DNA of 64,000 nucleotides. It comes from Persicaria tinctoria. Lineage: Eukaryota > Streptophyta > Magnoliopsida > Caryophyllales > Polygonaceae. Below, piece by piece: positions 54,957-64,000 of this stretch (position 1 is its first letter; every line of letters begins with the position of its first letter). Location: assembly GCA_037127255.1 (NCBI GenBank), contig JBANSL010000020.1, forward strand, positions 51,621,098 to 51,685,097. Reading direction: 5' to 3'. The translations under genes were made by a program, and so were the position numbers. Below the pieces are notes generated by a model that saw only the letters and a list, made by a program, of their open reading frames with translations, did not search any database and was not told where the DNA came from.

Positions 54957-56146
54957 GGATATACTAGTGGCAAGACAAACACAGATGGTTCATAACAAGT
55001 AGTGCAATGAAGTTACTGACATCGGAACATAATCAAAGAACATATAGATGCACGTGGTTATGGAAACTAGACATCCAGCCAAAAATTAATACCTTCCTAT
55101 GACAATTAACCCAACATAGTTTACCAACAAAGGAAGGTCTTGAGCAAAGAAGCATTCACATGCAACTCAACTCTGTGACTTATGGGGCACCATGTGAGAA
55201 TGAAGGGTACCACTTTTTAAAATGCCCACTAGCCGAACAACTAAATTAAAAAACACGAAGCCCATAAAAAAATATTGAAAAACACGAAAACTTAATCATA
55301 ATAGATAACGGAATAACTGAATAAGGGATCTTAGTATTACGGAAACACTAGAGGTAACCAACACATAATTGAAACAAGAAGAAATGAGTCGTGTCGCAGT
55401 ATCCTGGTGGGCTATATGGCATGTTCAGAATAAAGCAACCTTTCATAATGCAAGTGTGCCAAACATAAAGGAAGTGGAACTCCTAAAATAATCAAAGGAA
55501 TGGAGGAAAACTCGAGATCAAGAGCTCAAATGTGTTTATTTTTTTGAAAATGACAAGGGAGATTGGACAACTAAGAGCACAAGGAAATAAACAAGAAGGA
55601 AAAAACAACCATGTAGCTGGAAAAAGCCTCCGATTGGTTGAATTAAAATAAATTTTAACGGATCAAGGAATTGATGGGAGAGAGCACCTACGCATTTGTA
55701 GCCATAGATGAACATGGTACAATTATCCACATCGGACACAAAATGTGTGGAAAACAAAATGTTCTAAAAGTGGAAGCCCTAGCTCTCCGAGCAGAAGTAC
55801 AATGGGCAATGCGAAGACGACTTGAGAATATTGACTTCAAAGGAGATCCAATAACAATAGCAAAGGTCATTAACAACCAAGGTGTTGCCCATGGAAAATT
55901 GAACCGATCAGATCAAACTCCCTACGACATTTATAACTGATTTGAAATTGGGAAATCAAGCATATTCAGTTATTCACCGCTTTGGGATCATGGTGGACGA
56001 TAAGGTTGCACATCTTTGCTACTTTGTTTTTGGCAGTGGACACTTACATGAGCATCCCGATCTCATAGCTAGACATCATCTGTAAGAATGATCTCGGATA
56101 GCAAAAGCGCTCTACTCCAAATTATTACCTTAATTAAAAAAAAAAA
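54957..56146 (+). pseudogene. 5'-truncated, decayed LINE (zf-RVT and RNase H remnant)
   Basis: The early part reads TWLWKLDIQPKINTF, HMQLNSVTYGAPCENEGYHF and LKCPLAEQ with stops, resembling the zf-RVT region. Then ESTYAFVAIDEHGTIIHIGH, ALRAEVQWAMRRRL and MVDDKVAHLCYFVFGSG correspond to RNase H. A tail of 11 A ends near 56146. Many stops and shifts. The left border is approximate. Confidence 0.75.
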
Positions 56147-56456
56147 TTGGTTTTTTGACAATAGATCATCTATCTTCTCTAAATAGATCTAAACTTATAA
56201 GCAATTGATTTTTGGTAATTGATTTTTCTTTTAAGATAGTTGAGAAATAGTATATATTATTACATTCAAGTAAGGTCGTTATATACTATTACATTATATA
56301 CAGTATGTATGCTCAATGGCGGAACCTCTTTGGGGTATTGGCGTATTGCCCCTCCGGACAAAAAAGAAATTATTATACTACATATCATATGTTCTTTATT
56401 ATATTTAGAATAAAAATGTATTTAAATGATTAATTTCTTGACATAGATGGTAAATA
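56147..56456. other. AT-rich spacer between LINE remnants
   Basis: No gene recognised. Confidence 0.4.
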
Positions 56457-59423
56457 ATGAATATTTTCACTTATAGTTATAATTCAATGATTCAAAACTC
56501 CATATCTTTTCAGAAACCAAAACTGCAACCTTTCAAATTTGAAATGGCCTGGACCTCCAGGTTAGACTTCGAAAAAATCATTCGAGATGCTTGGCGTGTT
56601 GACACTCTAGGATCTCACATGTACAAATTAACCAAAAAATTGCAAGAAGTTAAAAAGAAAAGCAAATTATGGAGGAAAGTTACTTTTGGCAATATCTTCC
56701 ACCAAATAACACTAGTGGAAACAGAACTTCAGAACCTCAAAATCAAGCTTTGTAACTCTTATGATCAAAACTTAGATAATAAAATAAAAATATTAACTGT
56801 AAAGCATGCATCCCTTTTAAGCTACCAACAGAAATATTGGGGACAAAGAGTGAAATGAACCCATATCAACTCAGTGGACGCTAACACTAAGTACTTCCAC
56901 TGGATTGCAGCAGGAAGACGAAATAAGAACATAATAAGAAACATCCAAACAATAGCCGGAATTACCTTGACAAGTGAAAATGAGATTCGGGATACCATCA
57001 AGAACGACTTTGTTAGCAGATTCTCACAAAATCAAAGACAAAGAATTCCAAGCAACCTTCTCAGTAATATCGGTAATGAAATTACAGATATGGACAATGA
57101 CTGGCTGACTAGACAAGTTACAAACTCTGAAATAAAAAATGCAGTGTTTATCTTAGCAAACGACAAATCCCCCGGACCTGATGGTTTTCCAGCAAGATTT
57201 TACAAGAAATATTGGCACATCATAGAACCTTCCGTCACTAAGGCGGTTAAGAGCTTCTTCCTCGGCGGTAGGATCCTCAAACAAATAAACCACACCTTTA
57301 TTGCGCTAATAACACCATATGACAACCCGACGACAACATCCCATTACAGACCAATCGGTCTTTGCTGGACCTCATACAAAATCATCTACAAGATATTGGC
57401 GGGAACAATAAAAAAAATTATCCCCAAAATAATCAACCCGTTACAAAATGCCTTTTCAGCAGGGCGATCTATCCAAGACAACATCCTCATAGCCAATGAA
57501 ATTTTCCATTCATTCTCAAAGAAAAAAGGCAAAGCGAGATGGATGACAGTTAAACTAGACGTGGAAAAAGCTTTTGACTTAGTGGACTGGGACTTTCTCT
57601 TATCAGTAATGGATAGATTCGGCTTCTCTTACCGTTTTTCGAGTTGGATCAAGGAGTGCATAACCACAGTTACGTACTCGGTATACTAGTGAACAATGAA
57701 CCAACAGATCTATTCACACCGCAATGGGGTCTTCATCAATGAGACCCTCTATCACCCTATCTTTTTGTCATCCTTTCCGAAATACTAGCTAGAGGGTTAC
57801 ACAATGAATCCGCAAAAACCTCAGAGCCATCTAGGAACCAGAATGACACGGAGTGGAACTAAGATCCCATATTTAGCCTTCGCTGATGATATCGTTATCT
57901 TTGCATCAGCTACCAAAACTGCTTATGACCAAATCAATAGAATTCTTAGGGAATAATACACTTCTATCTCGGGGCAAAAAATAAACAGACACAAATCGCA
58001 TTTCCAAACGTCTCCAAAAACAACGACAACTAAAAAAAACACTATTAATAATGAACTAGAAATACAATATACCACTAACCTAGGAACTTATCTAGGCTGC
58101 CCAATCATATGTGGTCGCACCACAAAGGATGATTTCAAGGATTTGCTAACCTCCACAAAAAATCAACTTCATAAATGGAAGACAAACTGCTTGTCCCAGG
58201 CTGGATGTTGTACCGGCCTTGATTAAGACAACATTATCAGCTAAACCACTGCACCTTATGCAATATTTTTTATTACCTAAATCTGTACATGTGGAACTTG
58301 ATAAGATTAATCGGAACTTCCTATGGAATAAGGGACCCAGACATATACCACTGGTCAGTTGGTATGAGATCTGTAAAGCGAAAGATCACGGGGGCCTCGG
58401 TCTCCGAAAATCAGAGGACATGAACACATCACTGCAAATAAAGCTATTGTGGAAGATTCTAGTGTAGCCAAACAACCCTTGGATTTCCATAATCTCTGAA
58501 AAATATCTCAAAGGGCAGAACATATTGCAATATCATAGGAAAAGTGGAGCCTCGTGGCAATGGACCCAACTTACTAAATTACTCCCAATTTTTAAGGAAG
58601 GAATTCGATGGTCAATTGGTAATGGGGAAAGCATAAACTTCTGGATTGACCACTGGATTGGAGACTCCCCTCTTATTACCTTCGTACCGGATATACAACA
58701 AATTGATACCACGATTAAAGTAAACCAATTCCTGACTAATGATAAGACATGTAATCTTGCCAAATTACGCGATGCAATCAAACATAACATCTCTAGGGAT
58801 GTGTTAGATTCTATAACAGCAACCCCAATACCCAAAAACATACATATGGATGGACTATACTGGAAATGGAGTCGGAATGGATGGTTCTCCACTAATTCTG
58901 CAGTTGAAATGATAAAAAACATGAAAAATCACCAAAAAACGGATATGAATTGGACCTGGAAACTTGATGCCCCACCGAAAGTCAAAACACTACTTTGAAA
59001 AATTACTGAAAATAGGGTGCCCACTTCGGTTAGGCTTGCTTGTAGTGGGTATGGAATTCCCACGTCTTGGCCACAATGCGATTCAAACTATGAAGACCTA
59101 TCCCACCTGCTCTGGAATTGTCCTATTTCACGAGATGTAATCACAATGATGGACTCTTCTTTATTTGCTACAATAAACAACAACTTCTTGCAAGATTATG
59201 ATCTAAACACCACCATTCAACAAATCAAAGAGAACATTGGTACCACACTACCACTTGCTTCACTAAGCTTGCCTTTGCATGGTGGTGTATTTGGTATTTC
59301 CGCAACAAAGCACTTTTTGACAACGCTAAGCCCGATCCTAGGTGTATCTTATCATTCTTGAAAGACCAAGTATTCCTATGGAACTCAAGTAAGAATATTG
59401 ATGACTGTTCCGACCATCAACAA
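56457..59423 (+). pseudogene. Decayed LINE ORF2 (reverse transcriptase to zf-RVT)
   Basis: The order is KPFKFEMAW-like PFKFEMAWTSRLDFEKIIRD, VDANTKYFHWIAAGRRNKN, NDKSPGPDGFPARFYKKYWH, ISYK-like LCWTSYKIIYKILAG, QNAFSAGRSIQDNILIANEI, LDVEKAFDLVDWDFL, then, in other frames, AFADDIVIFASA (about 57880) and a zf-RVT segment (WKWSRNGWFSTNSAVEMI; CDSNYEDLSHLLWNC). Stops and frameshifts occur at about 56856, 57687, 57950, 58465 and 58996. The endonuclease is missing at the 5' side, and the 3' end is cut at about 59423, where LTR-like sequence starts. It is a different L1 branch from the intact element at 25037. Confidence 0.85.
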
Positions 59424-60502
59424 TGTAACGGCCCGAGATTATGATTCCTGGGTTACGTTTCGAGGGTTGAAACCCCTCGTTAGGATCTTGCGCCCCGAGT
59501 ACAGGTTGAAGGTTTGAAATCAACAATTTTGCTTTGGAAGTGGGATTTCATACCCAAAATTCGAAGGGATCGTTGGAATCCCCGGGGAAGTCCCCTGTAC
59601 CTGTCGTAAGTCTAAGTGTGGGAAACTCATGGTCATACAAAAAGCGGAAGTAAAGTATAATACAAAAGGAGTGCCACGGTAGAGCCGAGTCAAAACATGA
59701 GCAACATTCAAATCCGAACCGTAATTAAATTGGTGAAGTTAAAGTCTCAACTCTCTCTTTCCGCCATGTTAGCAAGTACATAATGAGAATACACTGTGTA
59801 TAGGTCTCTAGTCACTCTGAACACATATGTCACACATTCATACAAGCAGATAATTAACAAGCTCACATCAACAATACTTTCAGTTCATCACGATTAACCA
59901 TCTCTTATCTCATACCATTCATCATAACTTGCCAACTCATTAGCTTAAAATAACCTCCATATCATACTTAGCCAAACTCGCATATTACTATTCATACTCA
60001 TACTTTCTATAAGGACATATATATATATATATATCATCATCATCATCATCATCGGTAACCAATATTTAACTCTTTATAATAAATCACCACAAGTCATGCT
60101 ATTAGTCACACATGTATATCATGTCGTTAATCAAACAATCATATTATCATGCTAGTTAGTCATCGACTAAGTCTTATTCCCAAGTTAGTTTCAAAACTGT
60201 TTCAAATCCCAGTTAAATAGTTAAGTATTCCGACCCTTGAAAATACTCGCTAAATTCCCTTTTAAATTTATTTATTAGATTACTTTCCAACCTTGAAATT
60301 CTTTTCCAAATGCTTTATAAATCTTTAAGTCTCAATAATATATTTTAAATCTCAAATAGTATTATATGATATTTTAAATACCATTTATTTAACACCTCCT
60401 GAATTCGGAAGGAAGGAGTCCCCGCCCGCGGCCACGGCTCCGGCTTGCTCGACCTCGCTTCCTCGCCGCACCTTGGCTCCGACCTCACTCTCCCGATCAG
60501 CT
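59424..60502. other. LTR-like sequence, borders uncertain
   Basis: TGTAACGGCCCGAGATTATG, the start of many plant Ty3/gypsy LTRs, begins at 59424 exactly where the LINE similarity ends. A possible end at 60133 (TCA followed by AACAA, matching AACAA before 59424) would make a 710-bp solo LTR, but a 5-bp match in AT-rich DNA is weak. (AT)n(CAT)n lies at 60019-60050. 60415-60502 is GC-rich. Confidence 0.35.
60019..60053. repeat. Compound (AT)n(CAT)n microsatellite
   Basis: About nine AT units followed by about six CAT units. Confidence 0.9.
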
Positions 60503-61804
60503 GAATTTTTTTTGTAAATAGCCAAAAATTAAAAAATTATTTGCGAAATAGTCAACGAAATAACCAAAACAGGGTAAAGTCGCTCTTAATAAAAGAGGTA
60601 AAGTCGCTGTTACAAACCGCGACTTACCTCTATTTGGTATTTTTTTTTAATTTTAGGATAAAAAATTGATTTTATCTGAAAATTTTATATATAAAAAATA
60701 TATATTGGGAGAGACTCTCCCTTTTTTATTTTTATTTTTATTTTCAAAACCTAGGTAATCAATTCTGAAAAGAAGAAGGAACTCTTCCGCCGCGCCTCCG
60801 GCCACCATCCCACCATTACGACAAGCAGCAACACCAGCATCTCCACCCTGACCGCAGCCACGTCCTCTTCCAGCAGCCCCGACGATTCTATGCCTGCACC
60901 CAGGTCAGCCCCCTTCTTCCACTCCACTAGCTGCGACAGCGCCTCCGGCCACCCCAAATGGCAGGCATCGACGGGCTCCTCCCACCACCGCTTCCGCCTC
61001 CCCACCCCCTACTCTCCCCACCACCGCTTCCGCCGCCCTGCCCCTCCCCTCCTCCCAAATCCCAAATCGGTGGAATCTCCCCAAAAAAATTCAAGCAGAG
61101 CAGTGGAATTTTTCCCGTCGACCTCCTCGCCTCCTCCGTCTGAATTGACCAGATGCACGCCCCCCTCGCCTCTCCAAGCTATCGCCGTCGCCGCCTCTCG
61201 ATTGGGGGATGTGGCTTCCTCGATCGAAGGCCGTCGCTGCGCCTTCTGAGAAGGAATTGGACGCCACGAATTTCTTCCAACATGACTCACCAAATCCAAT
61301 GTCCAATTTCAAACTCACCATATCCAATTTCCAATTTCAAACTCACCAGATCCAGTGTTCGTAACCCTAGAAAAACAAAGAACCTCTTCCAGTTTAGAGA
61401 GATTGAGACGGAGGGTGGAATTGATCCATCAAAGAATATCAGATCTCCCGACGAAGTAGGCAGCATCCATGATTCCTATGTTGGTCGCCATTTCCTTTGC
61501 TCTCTAACCTTCTACCTAGGTTTTGAAAAAAAAAAATTGAAAAAAGAGAGTCGCTGTCGACTCTCCCAATATATTTTTTTTAATAAAATTTTCAGATAAA
61601 ATCAATTTTTTAACCTAAAATTAAAAAAAAATACAAAATAGGGGTAAGTCGCTGTTTTTTATAAGTTTTTTTAAAAAAATCTTGGGTAAAGTCGCTGTTT
61701 GTAACATCGACTTTACCCTGTTTTGGCTATTTCGCTAATAATTTTCAGATCTTGACTATTTCGCAAATAATTTTCTAATTTTTGGCTATTTACAAAAAAA
61801 ATTC
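60503..61804. mobile_element. MULE with GC-rich interior (Pack-MULE candidate)
   Basis: TIRs begin GAATTTTTTTTGTAAATAGC and run about 250 bp each, with AACAGGGTAAAGTCG and AAAGTCGCTGTT-type repeats. A perfect 9-bp duplication CGATCAGCT flanks it (60494-60502 and 61805-61813). The interior (about 60760-61510) is strikingly GC-rich and Pro/Ser-coding in several frames, unlike the AT-rich TIRs. This is the usual look of a captured host gene fragment. I cannot name the donor gene. Confidence 0.85.
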
Positions 61805-61813
61805 CGATCAGCT

Positions 61814-62498
61814 CTACCTCGCCACCGGCCTGGGTCACTCGCTCGCGCTCGCACAACACTGCTCAACTTGTCGCTCTCTCTCTCGCCTCTACTCAGCTCG
61901 CCGATGCTCGTCCCCACCGCCAGTGGCGGCCGCAGCACTCTCCGAAAGGTGGGGTGGACTTTCAGACATGTAAATGTATAGTACTTAATACGAAAATAAT
62001 AACATTGTCAATCCATCCACAAAATAACATTTAATGATACAAGTCTACAAACAAATTCAAATGTTCAACATGAACCAATTAAAGTGAATACACAAGGAAG
62101 ATTAAATAGTACATAAGCTAGTGCGTATTGAGATATTGGTCTTGAACAAAGTCTTTTATCTAAGCTACAACTTTCATCTTAGCCAGTGGATTATAGAAAA
62201 GTAGACTTACATTTGCTTCGTTATTATGAATCTATGATAGTGGTTTCTTGGTATTCGTTGAAAATTCAGGCCTTCACTATATTTAGGATTGTAAACTCAT
62301 CAAACTCCGATCATGCTATATTCAAGGGTTTTGCACATTAGGATTATAAACTCATCAACTTTGTAATGTCTTTTGGTTCTCAAAGAAATTATAGCAATTG
62401 TGAGATATGAATATGTAGAGTAGGAAAACTCCAAGCCTTACAAATTCATAAATTTCATTCTCAAAATCCCATCCATTTTAAATAATTAAAACACGAAA
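61814..62498. other. Intergenic sequence
   Basis: 61814-61970 is GC-rich and continues the GC-rich block left of the MULE. The remainder is AT-rich with no recognised gene. Confidence 0.4.
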
Positions 62499-63070
62499 TT
62501 AATTCCCAAAATCACAAACCCTAATCAAAATTTCACAAAATTGACTCTCTAAATAAAACCCCAATTTAAAATAATTAAAATACAAAATTAATTCCCAAAA
62601 TGACAAACCCTAATAAAAATTTCACAAAATTGACTCTCTAAATAAAACCCTAATTTCACCAATTGATTTCAAAATCAAAACCCTAAACTAAAAGGAAACT
62701 AAAAGAGGGGATGTAGGTTGTAGGTACGTTGTTAAAAAAAAAAGGAGCAATTTAAGGTTGTAGGTACGTTGGAAAAAAGGAAAAAAAAAATTTTAAAAAT
62801 GGGACAAAGTTGGAATCGATCCATGGGCATGAAATTAATTCCCAAAATGACAAACCCTAATAAAAATTTCACAAAATTGACTCTCTAAATAAAACCCTAA
62901 TTTCACCCATTGATTTCAAAATCAAAACCCTAAACTAAAAGAAAACTAAAAGAGGGGATGTAGGTTGTAGGTACGTTGTTAAAAAAAAGGAGCAATTTAA
63001 GGTTGTAGGTACGTTGGGAAAAAGGAAAAAAAAATTTAAAAAATGGGACAAAGTTGGAATCGATCCCTGG
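62499..63070. repeat. Tandem duplication, about 246-bp unit, 2.3 copies
   Basis: Copies begin ATTAATTCCCAAAATGACAA at 62589 and about 62835, with a partial one at about 62499 (ATTAATTCCCAAAATCACAA). Each full unit includes GAGGGGATGTAGGTTGTAGG, GGTACGTTG and GGGACAAAGTTGGAATCGAT. The full copies differ at only a few positions, mainly in A-run length. Confidence 0.88.
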
Positions 63071-64000
63071 GTCAATAACTCTCATTTATTTCCTTCATTT
63101 CCCACTTACCAATTGAGCCAAGAGGATTTATTGATACAAAATACATCCTAATTTTACTTATTACAATAAAACCAGATATATAAATAACCTATATTTTTTT
63201 CTCTAAACTCCAGGGGCGGCCACCCGCCCCTGCCCGCCGACGCCCCACACTCAGCTCACGCACACTCGACACTCGCTCACACCCCGACCCAAGTCAGAAT
63301 CGAATTGAAACAGAGGAAGGAAAAAGGTGAAACTCACCGAGGAGGTTCGCGACTTCGGAGCTCTCGATCGGAGGTCTGGGCATCGTCGGTGGCTCGCCAT
63401 GGCTCGTCGGACCTGTGTCGGACATGGGTGAGCGTGATGGTGAAGCTCGGGGGTGATTTGGATCAGAAATGGAGGAGAACGACTTACCAGAATGAGGCTT
63501 CGCAAAACAGAGGAGGGAGGAGTTTCGGTGGTGGTTCTATGACCTCTCGACCGATCGCTGACTTCGTTGGACGTCGGCTTCGCGAGGAGGAGATGCTGCC
63601 GGCACCAACGGTGGTCGATGGAGGAAGGCGGTGGTGGCGCTGTGAACTGAGGGTGTCGGAGTTGGGGATGATGTGAAGGAGATGATGATGGCTACGGGTG
63701 ATGGTGTTGAGTATGGTGAAGGCGTGAGGAGAGTCTCCAATGGGAGTTGGTGATGGTCAAGGCAAGAAGAGAGCGGGAGATGGTGACAGGGAAGGGATGG
63801 CGTGGGAATGGTGATGAATGACGGGGTAAGGGAGTGATTTGAAGGAGGTATGAGTGAGGGATTGAGTGTGGAATTGGGTAAACAAATACCCGGAAATAAA
63901 TCCCGAATACGTGAATTTTGAATCCCGAAATTAGTTCTCGAATGTTAGTTTCTCCGAATCTCACTCTCTCGATCAATTAGATTTTAAAAATCGACAAGGA
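63071..64000. other. Intergenic sequence with a coding-like GC-rich block
   Basis: 63215-63680 is GC-rich and open in more than one frame (plus frame 63305-63676; minus frame 63251-63505). No domain is recognised. It could be a first exon, a 5' leader or an element interior. The window ends without resolving it. Confidence 0.25.

Overview
This is a 64 kb, AT-rich window of nuclear DNA from a flowering plant, most likely a eudicot. The basis is the set of land-plant families present (ZIP transporter, DVL/RTFL small protein, SIAMESE-related CDK inhibitor, LISCL-type GRAS factor), GT-AG introns, TTTAGGG-type telomere-like repeats, and plant Ty1/copia, L1, PIF/Harbinger, hAT, Stowaway, Mutator-like (MULE) and Helitron elements. 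There is no bacterial-type operon, CRISPR array or phage.

Host genes are few and small: the 3' part of a ZIP zinc transporter (230-912, +), a complete intronless DVL/RTFL gene (24421-24840, -), a complete SMR gene (42529-42741, -), an eight-exon HAD-superfamily gene (44880-50770, +) whose second intron holds a Copia element, and a complete GRAS/SCL gene (51028-52986, -).

Layout. 1-0.9 kb: truncated hAT-like MITE abutting the ZIP fragment. 0.9-4.3 kb: dispersed AT-rich repeat holding a three-level nest (PIF MITE, then fold-back MULE, then solo LTR). 4.3-9.4 kb: two nested MULEs carrying an opposed pair of tRNA-like sequences. 9.5-13.3 kb: hAT-like piece split by a putative MULE full of GGTGACA/TGTCACC motifs. 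14.2-15.4 kb: small MULE. 15.5-22.1 kb: complete but mutated Copia. 24.4-30.8 kb: RTFL gene with a full-length, open-frame L1 LINE just upstream. 34.2-37.4 kb: MULE-like element split by a Helitron whose 5' end is tandemly repeated. 37.8-44 kb: small MITEs and the SMR gene. 44.9-53 kb: HAD and GRAS genes. 53.9-59.4 kb: Stowaway, SINE and two decayed LINEs. 59.4-64 kb: LTR-like sequence, a MULE with a GC-rich interior, and a tandem duplication.

The host genes are not a functional cluster. The main story is insertion history: many element borders can be set to the base by target-site duplications, and two nested insertions are confirmed by empty-site comparisons inside the window. I found no clearly new biological system. 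The most unusual items are the opposed tRNA-like pair inside a MULE, the TGTCACC array with a central palindrome, the Helitron with repeated 5' ends, and the intact L1 beside the RTFL promoter.
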